From Pseudomonas ovata (GTDB lineage: Bacteria > Pseudomonadota > Gammaproteobacteria > Pseudomonadales > Pseudomonadaceae): 64,000 nt of DNA. Below are positions 8,628 to 18,350 of the stretch, in pieces (the first letter of the stretch is position 1; each line of letters opens with the position of its first letter). The position numbers and the translations under genes are program-made. A model generated the notes under the pieces. The model searched no databases and had not been told where the DNA came from. It worked only from the letters and a program-made list of their open reading frames with translations. The stretch spans positions 1 through 64,000 of the forward strand of contig NZ_QFFU01000008.1 of assembly GCF_003131185.1 (NCBI RefSeq). The letters run 5' to 3'.

Positions 8628-8649
8628 ATGAGCGGCCTGGGCCGCTCAT
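8628..8649. terminator. Hairpin between convergent genes
   Basis: ATGAGCGGC-CTGG-GCCGCTCAT forms a 9-bp stem directly after the MAPEG stop codon and before the convergent antiporter end. The T-run is short, but the position suits a bidirectional terminator. Confidence 0.6.
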
Positions 8650-8661
8650 TTCGCCGGTCGG

Positions 8662-9060
8662 TCAGTGCGTCTCTTCAGGCGCCGGCTTGTGGCCGGTTAC
8701 CGAGCGCACCAGCTTGCCGATGGTCAGGCCCTGCAACAGGATCGACAGCAGCACCACGATGTAAGTGATGCTCAGCACCACGTCGCGTTCCGGGCCCGGC
8801 GGCAAGGCCAGGGCCAGCGCTACCGAGACACCGCCGCGCAGGCCGCCCCAGGTCAGGATGCGAATGGTGCCTTGTGGCACGCTGCGCCAGCGACGCAACA
8901 GCAGGATGGCCGGTGCCACGGTGACCAGGCGCGCCAGCAGGATGGCCACGGCCAGCAGCCCGGCGGCCAGCAGGTGCAGCCACGAGAAGGGCAGCAACAA
9001 CAGCTCCATGCCGATCAGCGCGAACAGCAGGGCATTGAGGATGTCGTCGAGCAGTTCCCA
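8662..9060 (-). pseudogene. 3' remnant of a CPA1-type Na+/H+ antiporter gene, cut by the island
   Basis: About 132 C-terminal residues of an NhaP-like cation:proton antiporter: WELLDDILNALLFALIGMEL, a hydrophobic helix, then LTWGGLRGGVSVALALALP (a conserved family motif) and two further helices. Reading upstream, homology-like sequence stops at the W codon at 9058-9060, where AT-rich DNA of the recombinase island begins. The 5' part is not in this window and should lie beyond the island's right end. An internal Met at 9009 could start a peptide, but that would not make a functional antiporter. Confidence 0.85.
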
Positions 9061-9144
9061 AATTTTGCCAATCGCATTTTTTTGTCAGTTGTACCTTTTG
9101 CCTGTAGAATGGGCATCTTAGCCAGCAGAGCACGGATTTTGTAA

Positions 9145-11433
9145 GTGACAATCGTCAAAAAAGGGTCGCCCATCGAAAACTATCCCTTCCGAGCTCTGGC
9201 GCCTGATGTGGTGGAGTTGTTTCAGCGTTGCGCGGAGCGTAGGAAGGTGCCGTCGGCGACGACATTGAAGCTTCTCGAATGCTTTTGTGACATCACCAAC
9301 CAGACCTTATCTTTCCTGAAGCTTTCATCGTCAGCGCTGACCGACATCGTTGCGGGTTTTCAAGGGGCGCTGTTCGAACAGGATTTGGTTGGTACGTCTG
9401 ATGTGACGCGCGGGAAGGTTTCCGTTTATCTGCAAGACATTCTGCTCGAAGCACGTAATTATGTCCCTTCCATGCCGCCGACAGAATGTGGAAGCGGACT
9501 AAGAAAAAAATATAATGCGAAGTGGAAGAAAATCCTTCCTAGGGTTGATCAGAGTAAAGTCAAATACTGGATGGGTTGGCCTGTAGAAAACCGTAAAGGC
9601 ACCACGTTGTATTGTCACTTTGCCAATATGTATAACAGTCATGGTTATGATTTCACACATGGTCTGTATGAGCAGCTGCGGCTCCATATTTCAGGGTATG
9701 GTACAACACAGTTAACTTTGCCTAATAAGATGGCTGGCTTTCTGAGTGAGAATAGCGATTTCTGGCCTGCGTGCACGTTTAACGATTCGACAATGATTTA
9801 CAATTTCTTCTGGGATTTCAGAAAGAATTTTTTCATGAGTGGCGAGGCCTTGGGGCTGGATATCGACGCACAAATGAAAACCTGGAATAAATATATTGGG
9901 TTCGTCGAGAAGATCTTCATTCTTCCAGGCTTATGGGCTAAGCCTTTGGGCGGGAAGCTGCCTTTGTCTCCTGCGAAGCGAATTGATGGTCAGTCGACTA
10001 ACATTAGAACGAATGATGATGGTGCTGAGGTGAAGGTAAAGCTCGTGATGGAAATACCATTACATTTGACTGAATCTGAAGCTATTGAAATTTTATTTGT
10101 TTCTATATCTAAGAGGCTGGAAATTATTGAGCGGTGGGCCAAAGCGCAGGTGGCAGATTTATATAGTCGGGTTCTCCGTCGAAAACAGCTTGCTGCGCAG
10201 GGAGAGCTGGTAGACACAACTAAGCGCAAGAAGGGACATCTGCTAATAATCCCCAATATTTGCTGTATTTTCGAGACTTATGGTTACGGAGAGCCTTACA
10301 GTCATTACGCCTCTTTATCAGTGGATACAAAAGATTCTCAGACACCCGCTTCTGATTTGGCAAGATATATTGGGATGCCGATGGCGGGGAGTCTCATGCC
10401 ATTTAAGCTCCTGCTTATTCTAAGGCATCCGATAGTTACATCAGAGTTTTTGGGTGATTTCGATTTATGGAATAAACTGGGGCATAGGTCTGGATATGTA
10501 TTGGATGGGACGGTATATAAGCTGGTGGGGTACAAAGATCGTAAGGGGGCAGGAAGGTCTGAGCAAAAAATCACGCTGACCCCAGAAACTAAAGCTTTGG
10601 TCGACCAAGTTATTGAGATCACTGCTCCCCTTCGCGAGTATCTGAAGTCAGAGGGTGATCCTGCATGGAGAAAGCTGTTTATTACATGCGGTAACGCATT
10701 CTCCCCGCCCACCAAAAGCACCCTAACCCCGTGGTCGAGGTCATCACTCAAACCTGGTACATATTTGAGAGATAACCTTGTAGCTCAGTTTCGCCCTCAT
10801 ACTGACATGCCTGAAGATGACCTCGTTAGGTTTTTGGAGATGGTGAGTGCGTCTTCAGTACGCGCATCCAGAGTAACCGAGATATTCATTGAGACGCACA
10901 GCGCTCAAACTACCTCTCAGGCTTTAGGCCATGAGAGCTACGATCCTAATCTCATGGATCATTACCTCCCCAAAGTGATTATCGATTTCCTGCATGAGAG
11001 GCGGATGCGAGTATTCAATAAAGTCATAATTTGCCATAGTCTACAGGATAGCCCGTTTTTATTTCGGGCCAGCAGTTTTCCAAGCGTGGCTGAATTAGAT
11101 ACTTTTCTAGTGAATCATGCTTTTGGAGATATCCCGGCATATCTTCAAGATCCAGAGGGCCGTCATGAAAAGCTTGAGAACGACGGGACTGTATATGCGT
11201 TAGTGTCTGCCGATATTTTAAGCGTGCTGCTCTCGATAAAGCTGGCGGTTGAACAGGCGCCATCCAATCAAAAAATTAATGCGAAGGCAGTCTACTGGGC
11301 GAATTACGCAGGCTTTCTTGAGGGAGAGATTAGTAAGCATCGAGATGTCACTTATCGGAGCGATCTACACAAGGCATCACTAACAGCAAGCGCAGGATCA
11401 ATGGAGAGGTTCGTTTATGAATGCTCCATCTAA
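9145..11433 (+). CDS. ginA: GinA-like tyrosine recombinase, first gene of the GInt operon
   Basis: A 762-aa protein with a long N-terminal region of no recognisable domain and a degenerate C-terminal tyrosine-recombinase segment. ALGHESYDPNLMDHYLP (about 600-616) resembles the LGH..Y box with the nucleophilic tyrosine in HYLP. The usual HxxR box is altered to a SSVRASR segment, so catalysis may depend on partners. The start is a GTG at 9145 with no strong ribosome-binding site, which leaves the exact N-terminus uncertain. Codon use is more AT-rich than the core genes to the left. It overlaps the next gene by 17 bases. Confidence 0.78.
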   Translation: MTIVKKGSPIENYPFRALAPDVVELFQRCAERRKVPSATTLKLLECFCDITNQTLSFLKLSSSALTDIVAGFQGALFEQDLVGTSDVTRGKVSVYLQDILLEARNYVPSMPPTECGSGLRKKYNAKWKKILPRVDQSKVKYWMGWPVENRKGTTLYCHFANMYNSHGYDFTHGLYEQLRLHISGYGTTQLTLPNKMAGFLSENSDFWPACTFNDSTMIYNFFWDFRKNFFMSGEALGLDIDAQMKTWNKYIGFVEKIFILPGLWAKPLGGKLPLSPAKRIDGQSTNIRTNDDGAEVKVKLVMEIPLHLTESEAIEILFVSISKRLEIIERWAKAQVADLYSRVLRRKQLAAQGELVDTTKRKKGHLLIIPNICCIFETYGYGEPYSHYASLSVDTKDSQTPASDLARYIGMPMAGSLMPFKLLLILRHPIVTSEFLGDFDLWNKLGHRSGYVLDGTVYKLVGYKDRKGAGRSEQKITLTPETKALVDQVIEITAPLREYLKSEGDPAWRKLFITCGNAFSPPTKSTLTPWSRSSLKPGTYLRDNLVAQFRPHTDMPEDDLVRFLEMVSASSVRASRVTEIFIETHSAQTTSQALGHESYDPNLMDHYLPKVIIDFLHERRMRVFNKVIICHSLQDSPFLFRASSFPSVAELDTFLVNHAFGDIPAYLQDPEGRHEKLENDGTVYALVSADILSVLLSIKLAVEQAPSNQKINAKAVYWANYAGFLEGEISKHRDVTYRSDLHKASLTASAGSMERFVYECSI

Positions 11434-13504
11434 ACTTGGGTTCCTGAACGAGCCTCGCTTGGCACCGGCGGAAGCTTTCCGCAAAGCTTCCTGGCTAGCC
11501 AATGATTTTAATGCCCCCGTCTGGAGCGTGAATTTCAATGGTGATCCCTTCCTGCTCAATTGGAAGGTCGCCCTTGACAACAATTCATACCTGACTGATG
11601 ACGAAAACCTAGATCTACTTAACGGCCTCAAATACTCCCTAATCGGCGCCACGCGAAATAGCCTGGTTGAAATGGCTAATTCCCAAAGTGTTGAGACATT
11701 AAGAAGGAAGTTTCACGCAGCCGTAGGTGTTATTGACTATCTGCTAATTCACGCACGTGCGCTTAAACTTTCAAGTGCAGGGTTAGCAGGTTTGTCTGAA
11801 GGCGATATGAAATGGATACTTAATAAGCTATCTTCAGAATCCTCGGTGGCCGAAGCGCTGTATGATTGGTCGGGGAAATTGTGTGAATATGCTCTAGCCC
11901 TGTTGAATGAAATTCCAGGTGCGACGATAGCTTCCATATTGGAAGAGAATCCGTCGATGTCAGAGATAAGTTCTACTCAGCTCGAGTCTAACGAGCTTGA
12001 TGTTGCGGTTGATAATATTCCGCGTATTCGGGCCGCTTTATACTATAAAGGCCACTACGACGGACATAGAGGGTCTGGCTATACGGTAAACTCCGTACGT
12101 GTCTCAAACGAGATTTACAAAAATACGATCCGTGGCAGCATGGCCAAACCGAGGCATGAAATCCTCAGTTTCTATCCGCTTGGAGAATCCTATAAACGTG
12201 AGATGGAGGGGGTTAGGGTTACTTCTAGTTCGGGTAGTCTTATGGCTGAATCCCAGTACAGGCTGTTTTACAATTTCTTATACGGAATGGGGCTGCTTAG
12301 AGAACTTGGTATGCCGGGGCCTAGTGAGCGAGTCTTGGATCGAATCAAAGGTTACACGCCCGAGTTAGCCAAGCCTGGTCGTTTTGTGACAGTGCCGTCC
12401 GGCACTATTTTTAAGTTATTCAAAGGTGCTGTCGAGTTTCATTACGACCTAGGCCCTCTCGTAGTTGAGGGATTTTGCAGGTTAGCTCGATACTGTGATG
12501 AACATGACAAGTCGCTTACAAGCCTAACAGATGAACAGGTTGTTTCAATTGTTGGCAGTGATTTGGAGCGTCACGGCATAACGAAGCTGGGGCTTGGTTG
12601 CAGAAATACAAGTGATGTTGATAGTAGTGGTCTTGAAAATCGCAAAGGAGCGAAAGAGGACTATTTTGAGCGGCTAAGATCCAATGTAGGCTTGCTTGAA
12701 CTTGTCTATGTTTATATTGGTGTTATTCAGTTCGTTGCTGGATTGCTTATGGCGCGGCGAATCGACGAGCTTTTGCAGATCCCCTCAGCACAAGCATTCG
12801 ACTCCACGAGCACCTGGCTGATGTTTAGGAGAGAAAAGAGCACAACAAATACGTATGGTCTCCGTAAGTATGATGCTAGGCCTATAGATCCACTTGCGGT
12901 ACAGATGCTTGCGCAATTAGTGCGGCTCCAAGAGGGGTTGATTGATGCGGGTTTCTCGGCTGAAGCTCCTACTATTTTCTCTGTTCCTTCTCTCCATGGA
13001 AGAAAGGTACTATATTCTGCCACGAAAACAAGCATGAATACCTGCTTCGACTTCCTTTGTGACTACTTCGAGAGTGAAGTTAATGAGGTTGGTCTCCGGT
13101 ATTATATCAGGCAACACCAGTTGCGCCGCGTGGCGGCTTTATTGTTTTTTCACGCGTATGGGAAAGGCCACATAGATACACTGCGTTGGATTCTCGGGCA
13201 TAACGATATTGAGCACGCATGGAGGTACATCACCGATGCTACAGATGGCGCATCCCTCCGTGGGGCGGAGGCTCAAATCATTGCTGAGAAATTCTTTACT
13301 GGTGATGTGCATAACTATAAATCATTACGTGCGTTGATGAAGGAGCATTTTGGAACGGATGATCTTCGCCTTGTAGATCAAGAATCCTTTGCAGAACATC
13401 TGGATTACTTGATGAGTAAAGGTGTTGTCAAATTCGAGCCTGTATTTGTTCTCGGAACTAATGGCAAAGAAATGCAGGTTCTTGTCCACGTAAAGGGTGC
13501 ATAG
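11417..13504 (+). CDS. ginB: GinB-like tyrosine recombinase
   Basis: A 695-aa recombinase-like protein. The C-terminal part shows the clearest catalytic set of the large pair: the box-I arginine in ARRIDELLQIP, HQLRRVAAL (HxLR), then WILGHNDIEHAWRYIT with its LGH histidine and candidate tyrosine. The N-terminal ~400 residues have no recognisable domain. It begins inside the end of ginA (17-base overlap) and ends 2 bases before ginC, so the four genes are almost certainly one transcript. GInt work reports all four gin genes as needed for excision and integration. Confidence 0.8.
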   Translation: MNAPSKLGFLNEPRLAPAEAFRKASWLANDFNAPVWSVNFNGDPFLLNWKVALDNNSYLTDDENLDLLNGLKYSLIGATRNSLVEMANSQSVETLRRKFHAAVGVIDYLLIHARALKLSSAGLAGLSEGDMKWILNKLSSESSVAEALYDWSGKLCEYALALLNEIPGATIASILEENPSMSEISSTQLESNELDVAVDNIPRIRAALYYKGHYDGHRGSGYTVNSVRVSNEIYKNTIRGSMAKPRHEILSFYPLGESYKREMEGVRVTSSSGSLMAESQYRLFYNFLYGMGLLRELGMPGPSERVLDRIKGYTPELAKPGRFVTVPSGTIFKLFKGAVEFHYDLGPLVVEGFCRLARYCDEHDKSLTSLTDEQVVSIVGSDLERHGITKLGLGCRNTSDVDSSGLENRKGAKEDYFERLRSNVGLLELVYVYIGVIQFVAGLLMARRIDELLQIPSAQAFDSTSTWLMFRREKSTTNTYGLRKYDARPIDPLAVQMLAQLVRLQEGLIDAGFSAEAPTIFSVPSLHGRKVLYSATKTSMNTCFDFLCDYFESEVNEVGLRYYIRQHQLRRVAALLFFHAYGKGHIDTLRWILGHNDIEHAWRYITDATDGASLRGAEAQIIAEKFFTGDVHNYKSLRALMKEHFGTDDLRLVDQESFAEHLDYLMSKGVVKFEPVFVLGTNGKEMQVLVHVKGA

Positions 13505-13506
13505 TC

Positions 13507-14112
13507 ATGGGTAAGCCTAGATCAGAAATTCAAGTTCATAATGAATCAATTAAGGCGCGGCAGGTTCTGTTAGAAGACGTACTTGCCAATATACAAAAAT
13601 ACATCTCAAATGAGGTTGTCACTGCTGCTCTAAAAAATCAGGGGGCTTTGGCTTCCCTTTCTTACAAATTCGACTTGTCTGGAAAGCATTACACTATTGA
13701 CTCTACAAGTCTGAACACCCTCAAGAAGAAGTCTGATGAATTGCTTGGTCATCACGGTTTTGCAGGGCTAGAGCGTCTTAGGGGCGTGGCTAAGGATGCA
13801 ATTGCTGCTTATGGCGGAAGCGACAACAAGCCCACCAAGAAGACCAAACACGGGCTGGAGCAGATTAATAGCGAGTTGGAACGCACAGTGGTTGCACTGC
13901 GCCGCTCTAATTTTAGACTGCTCCAAGGGCTTTCCACCGCTATCTCGGGAATCAAAGAAACCAGGGATGGTTCTAGTGAGGATGTTCGGAATAAAAGCGC
14001 TAGCGAGGCTGTAAATGCACTGTTGGCAATAGTCTCGCTAAATGAGTCTCCTTTTGACGTGATTCCGTATCACGAGAATATCCAGTCTTTGCGGGTGGTG
14101 CGGGGTGAATGA
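13507..14112 (+). CDS. ginC: GinC-like small protein of the recombinase operon
   Basis: A 201-aa, highly charged, mainly helical protein with no recognisable catalytic motif. A lysine-rich stretch (TKKTKHGLEQINSELERTVV, about 114-133) could form a coiled coil or contact DNA. It is squeezed between ginB (2-base gap) and ginD (8-base overlap), the position and size of GinC in GInt elements. A role as accessory or architectural factor in recombination is inferred only from this position. Confidence 0.72.
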   Translation: MGKPRSEIQVHNESIKARQVLLEDVLANIQKYISNEVVTAALKNQGALASLSYKFDLSGKHYTIDSTSLNTLKKKSDELLGHHGFAGLERLRGVAKDAIAAYGGSDNKPTKKTKHGLEQINSELERTVVALRRSNFRLLQGLSTAISGIKETRDGSSEDVRNKSASEAVNALLAIVSLNESPFDVIPYHENIQSLRVVRGE

Positions 14113-15565
14113 TTTCCCTGAGCGTAAACTTTATTCAGTGGTTCCTGAGCTTGAGTTGTTTGACCACAACGCACTAGGGAAGCTCGTGACTAGGGATGCG
14201 AGCAACCTGACATTCATCAATTGGCCAAACGGGTCGCCCTGTTTTAGCGCGAATCTATACATGCTTTCCCTTACGGTTCGCCCCAATAGGATGAAGCGTA
14301 AGGGATTATCCCGTGCGGGCAGAAAAGGTGGGACGATTGGCGAATACGCGCAGAAAATCAGCCAGTTAGTGAGATTCTGTTATGCTTCAAATATTGATTT
14401 CATAGATCTATCAGATAACGATTTTACGCGCTTTATTCATCATTTAGGTACGGAAGTAGATCCCAAGAATCTTCGTGAGAAAAAGAAAGCCACACTCACA
14501 GTGGTAGATGTTGGGACTGTATGTTTAGACCTCCTCAAGTATATTGGAGGACTTTATGAGCAACCCAATTTTGTCGCGGTTGGAGGGCGAATAAAGATTA
14601 CTGAAAACGTTACGGTTAAGAAAGATAAGCGTGGTCGTGATTATGCTGTGCACAGCGTGTGGCATCACGCGTTTCCACCTGGCGGTAGGAGGCATGAGCG
14701 GAATGCGATACCGGCTGTTCATATAGACCAGCTCAGGAAAGCTGTTGATGAAATGGGAGGCTCACGTTTCATCAAGATTCGGCGGCACGCATTTATCTCT
14801 ACATTGGAAAACTCTGGGGCTAGGCTATCGGAGGTGGCGGGTCTTAAAGTCGTAGATGTCTTAGCGGCGTATAAAATGAAACATCCAATGCTAAGGTTCA
14901 TCACGCTGAAGGGTGACGACAATGAGGAGAGGGAAGTACCCGTAAATAAGATGTTTCTCAATGAGCTGGTATCATACATTGAGTTTCAAAGGGATAAAAT
15001 TGTAAGAAATAAATTCTCCAGTCTTAAGGATCATGGTTTCGTCTTTGTGTCGTCATCAACCGGAACTCCGCTTTCAGAAACCTCGCTTGGTAACGAGATT
15101 GGTTCAGTGCGCAGGTTTGCTGGCATCGAGGAGCAGGCCTGCTCACACATGTTTCGTCACTCGTTTATAACGAATTTAGTCATGGAGTTCGTACAACGGG
15201 ATAGATATAGGCGTGCCGGAGATTTTGAAGTCAGGTTGCTTTCTGATGAGAGCTATCTTGATGAAGTTAAGATGTATACCGGTCAAAAATCAATTGCGAC
15301 CATCATGGGCTATGTGCATGCAGCATTCAAGCAGATTGAGGGATATAGCACTACAGTTAGCAATGTTTTCCTAATGCGAGCCATGGAGCAGTTCGACAAA
15401 TATTCTCGTAACCTCAGGGCCCAGCTCGGCTCTACCCTTACAATTCAAGAGTATAACGTAGAGATGCAGAAACTTGAGGCTTTGAGAGATGATGATTTTG
15501 CACGTGAGCTTGCGAGAGAGAAAACGGTGAAGGGAATCGCTCCAATTCTACCTGGTCACGAATGA
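14105..15565 (+). CDS. ginD: GinD-like tyrosine recombinase (integrase)
   Basis: A 486-aa protein with the most canonical phage-integrase domain of the operon: GARLSEVAGLKV (box-I Arg), CSHMFRHSFITNLV (HxxRH), and GQKSIATIMGYVHA with the expected tyrosine. The N-terminal SAM-like DNA-binding region is recognisable around 60-115 (GGTIGEYAQKISQLVRFCY). It overlaps ginC by 8 bases and is the last gene of the operon. It is likely the main catalytic integrase, acting with the two larger partners. Confidence 0.83.
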   Translation: MNDFPERKLYSVVPELELFDHNALGKLVTRDASNLTFINWPNGSPCFSANLYMLSLTVRPNRMKRKGLSRAGRKGGTIGEYAQKISQLVRFCYASNIDFIDLSDNDFTRFIHHLGTEVDPKNLREKKKATLTVVDVGTVCLDLLKYIGGLYEQPNFVAVGGRIKITENVTVKKDKRGRDYAVHSVWHHAFPPGGRRHERNAIPAVHIDQLRKAVDEMGGSRFIKIRRHAFISTLENSGARLSEVAGLKVVDVLAAYKMKHPMLRFITLKGDDNEEREVPVNKMFLNELVSYIEFQRDKIVRNKFSSLKDHGFVFVSSSTGTPLSETSLGNEIGSVRRFAGIEEQACSHMFRHSFITNLVMEFVQRDRYRRAGDFEVRLLSDESYLDEVKMYTGQKSIATIMGYVHAAFKQIEGYSTTVSNVFLMRAMEQFDKYSRNLRAQLGSTLTIQEYNVEMQKLEALRDDDFARELAREKTVKGIAPILPGHE

Positions 15566-15669
15566 TTCGGTGAATCCTTAGACGGGTCTATCATTCACAC
15601 AGCAGTGTTGAGATACCATCATTCATTACCAATGGATTCAGCCCCCAGGCTTTATGTCAGGAGAACGTT

Positions 15670-16212
15670 TTGCTGCTGCTTTCACGCCTCTGGAACCTTA
15701 TCAGCCCTGACCGCCGCCCCGAGTGGGAGAAAGCGCGGGAACGCGAGTTCATCCTGGCGGCGAACTCCTTGAAGACCCTCTCTGTTACTGACCGGGGTGG
15801 CATGTCCATCGATCCAGAAGAGCTCCGTGAACAAATTGTCTCCGCACGCGAGCAGTTGAAGCACCTTGTGCACGACCCAGGAACGCATAGCGGGCCTTGC
15901 CAAGAAGTTGCAGCGGTAGAGGTGGCCCAAGAGGCTGATCCGTCTGCTGAGGAGCTGCAGGACTGTATTGAGGTGGTGGCTTGGCGTCGGCTTTCTGGTG
16001 GCGCTGCTATGCGCTACGTTTGCCTTCAGTCCACACACACTGGTAGGTACGCTGTCGCGACAGCCAGCATGATCTCAGGAGCCTCGGAGAGCCTCCCTAC
16101 GTGGATCGACGGCAACACCAGCGGGCAGGTTGCTTGCGCCTTGCAAGGTGGTGAGTTTCATTGGTGCGTGACTATTAACGAGGCGATGGACGCTTGGGAT
16201 GCAGAGCTCTGA
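15670..16212 (+). CDS. Hypothetical protein next to the gin operon
   Basis: A 180-aa protein I do not recognise. It has a basic N-terminus (RLWNLISPDRRPEWEKARERE), a central acidic helix-rich part, and a C-terminal half that looks like a small beta-rich domain (VAWRRLSGGAAMRYVCLQST). The start is a TTG preceded by CAGGAGAA at suitable distance; no better ATG exists upstream in frame. It is the first gene after ginD, in the same direction, 104 bp away, so it could be co-transcribed. Confidence 0.5.
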   Translation: MLLLSRLWNLISPDRRPEWEKAREREFILAANSLKTLSVTDRGGMSIDPEELREQIVSAREQLKHLVHDPGTHSGPCQEVAAVEVAQEADPSAEELQDCIEVVAWRRLSGGAAMRYVCLQSTHTGRYAVATASMISGASESLPTWIDGNTSGQVACALQGGEFHWCVTINEAMDAWDAEL

Positions 16213-16225
16213 AGGTCGTGCAGGT

Positions 16226-16435
16226 TTACTGGCACCAAGGGCCCCAAGATGGAGGATTTTCCATGATATCGATGGATGTGCTGAGCTCGTCCTGCATGCG
16301 TTCAAAGACTCTGTCGAGCGCTGGATGTGCTTGGGACTCCCTTAGTGCTGTTATCAGTTGCAGCAGTTCCCGGCCCTGAGCCAAAGGCATTTGAACGTCG
16401 CAATATACGGTGTTGTCATCATCCGTTAATCCCAT
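16226..16435 (-). CDS. Small hypothetical protein
   Basis: A 69-aa acidic protein (MGLTDDDNTVYCDVQMPLAQ at the start, then a helical RELLQLITALRESQAHPALD). ACGAGG eight bases before the ATG at 16435 decides the start; the longer reading to 16561 runs into the dispersed repeat and is rejected. No family recognised. It converges on the preceding gene. Confidence 0.5.
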   Translation of the reverse strand: MGLTDDDNTVYCDVQMPLAQGRELLQLITALRESQAHPALDRVFERMQDELSTSIDIMENPPSWGPWCQ

Positions 16436-16487
16436 CGAAAAATCCTCGTAGCATGGTCTCGGCTTCTGGCTTATCCGGCCTAGCGTT

Positions 16488-16581
16488 GGGGCGTGCCCCT
16501 TAGGGGATGGTCTGTCGTGAACCGAGTCTGCGTCTCGGCCCTTCGGGCTTCCATCCCTCACGCCTGCGCGCTCCGCTTGCC
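16488..16581 (+). repeat. Dispersed GC-rich island repeat, copy A
   Basis: One of three copies of an element in this window (others at 39022-39144 and, inverted, 62300-62418). Shared blocks in order are GCxTGCCCC, CTGTCGTxAACC, CGGCCCTxCGGGCTTCCATCC and CTGCGCGCTCCGCTT. This copy is about 25 bp shorter in the middle. It fills much of the gene-free stretch 16436-16797; the remainder shows nothing recognisable. Confidence 0.75.
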
Positions 16582-16797
16582 ATGACTACTCAGCCGTCTG
16601 CTCACCTACTTTCGGTTTGACCGGTCACACTGAGCTACATCCAAAGCCCAAAGGACTCAGCTGACAATCAGTAACCATTTAGAATCAAAGCCCAACAGGA
16701 GAAGTTGTGCGCCTAAAGACTGCGTTGCTGGCTAGGTTTCCTTAGGGCATCAAGTCAATGCAAAATCGGACGACGGCCACGGCTATAGGAGTGTTTC

Positions 16798-17985
16798 ATG
16801 GAGCATGATGACGAGAATGAAGATCGTCAGGCCTTGGTCGATCAAGGCTCACTTGGCGCAGAACCATCAGAAACATATCAAGAGAGAGTGAAGAGCTTAG
16901 ACAACGTTGTGCGGGAGTGCATGCACATCTCCCAAGACTATGCCGGGATCGAATCCCCCTCTGGTAAGCATTTCTATGCGTCAGTCCTATTCACGGCGCT
17001 TTGCACAAGAGCTGTTTCACTCCTGACCCTGGTGCCTCACACCCCTTGGGCATCAAAGCTGATTGAGCACTGGGACTACGCTTCGGTCGCTGGAATTACC
17101 AGAACGATTCTGGAGCTCCGATTAGCGTTCCACTACCTATGTGCTGAAGCGTGCAGCCAAGATGAATGGGATTGCCGCTGGAACATTTTCAATCTACATG
17201 ACTGCACTTCTCGTCGCCGGATGTTCGAGGCGACAGAGGGTGGAGCTGAGCAGGTCGAGGGTTTCACAGCTCAAGCGGAAGAATTGCGTGATCGGCTTCG
17301 CGCCAATCCTTTCTTCCAGTCCCTGCCAGCTAAGAGTCAAAAGAATCTCCTCCATGGGCAAACAGCATACTTAATGCCTCTTGAGGAGATCGCAGAGCGA
17401 GTGGGTGTCGACAAGCAAACATTCCGCTGGCTCTACGTTTTGCTGTCCAGCCATGTCCATGGCCTTCCAATGTCGTTCTACCGCATAGGTGAAGGTGCTG
17501 AGGAACGAGGTCGTGGCCTACCTAGCCCAACCGAAGAAAGCTACACGTGCCTTTTCCTATCTTTTTCCATGAGCCTCTTGGTGGGCGCTCGAGATGAACT
17601 GCATGAGCTCTTCAGAGGCTTGCTCCCCGAGAAGCCTAGGGAGAGTGCCACCGCTCCCGTTGTCGACATTGAAGAATCAGCAGAGAAGCTTAAGGTAGGC
17701 GAAACCATTGTTCTCCCTGACCAGGGAGCAATACGAATAGAGGTCACTCGTGAGTCCGAAACGGCTCTCTCTATCATCTTCGTTGACATCGACTCTGGAG
17801 AGAAGGTGCTTCGACGCCGAGAGTCTGAGGACGAAGGACAGAATCTGGAGTGGTTCGACCCATTTTTCTGGAGACTAACAATTAACGGCAAGCCCGCTAC
17901 CAGTGCTGCGTTCGACAAACTGGAGAAATCACCTTTCGCCTTTCGCATTGACTTCGAGGCACGAGAGATCCTATTCAAGAGCTGA
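16798..17985 (+). CDS. Hypothetical protein, helical, DUF5677-like
   Basis: A 395-aa protein. The central helical region (YASVAGITRTILELRLAFHY, about 98-117) resembles the DUF5677/HEPN-like helical proteins found in accessory regions, and a C-terminal beta-rich part (about 290-395) follows an acidic linker. No catalytic motif is certain. It stands alone between the copy-A repeat and the chemotaxis-transposon unit. A defence or toxin-like function would be speculation; the family assignment is tentative. Confidence 0.6.
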   Translation: MEHDDENEDRQALVDQGSLGAEPSETYQERVKSLDNVVRECMHISQDYAGIESPSGKHFYASVLFTALCTRAVSLLTLVPHTPWASKLIEHWDYASVAGITRTILELRLAFHYLCAEACSQDEWDCRWNIFNLHDCTSRRRMFEATEGGAEQVEGFTAQAEELRDRLRANPFFQSLPAKSQKNLLHGQTAYLMPLEEIAERVGVDKQTFRWLYVLLSSHVHGLPMSFYRIGEGAEERGRGLPSPTEESYTCLFLSFSMSLLVGARDELHELFRGLLPEKPRESATAPVVDIEESAEKLKVGETIVLPDQGAIRIEVTRESETALSIIFVDIDSGEKVLRRRESEDEGQNLEWFDPFFWRLTINGKPATSAAFDKLEKSPFAFRIDFEAREILFKS

Positions 17986-18193
17986 GCAAACGGTCACGCA
18001 CAGCCCTGTCTAAGAACGCCCTGCAACTTGAGTTCGAACTGCTCGCACCTCCACTACCGGCCCCTCACAAGGGCTACATACCTCCGCCCAAGGGATGGAT
18101 GGCTTGGGCAGCTTGAGGTTACCGGTCTTCGAGATGATCCTCAGCTGTGCGTGCTTCAGGTGATAGTCTTCCCAGGCTATACGCAGGTTTGTG
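17986..18193. other. Gene-free stretch left of the MCP/IS66 unit
   Basis: With the adjoining unit this forms a 382-bp stretch (17986-18367) without a convincing gene. Both strands carry short open frames lacking ribosome-binding sites. Its notable content is the inverted repeat beginning at 18194. Confidence 0.4.
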
Positions 18194-18350
18194 GTAACCG
18201 TCCGGGCAAGTCATCTAGCGTAGCTGGCTCTATTGTTTTACGAGATTGCGCAACGATGAAGCTCAGCCCTCAATGTCGATCAGGGACTGCCGGGCATCAT
18301 CACCCCAGTCAGACCCGATCAAAGCACTTTCTCGTGCTATCAACAATTGA

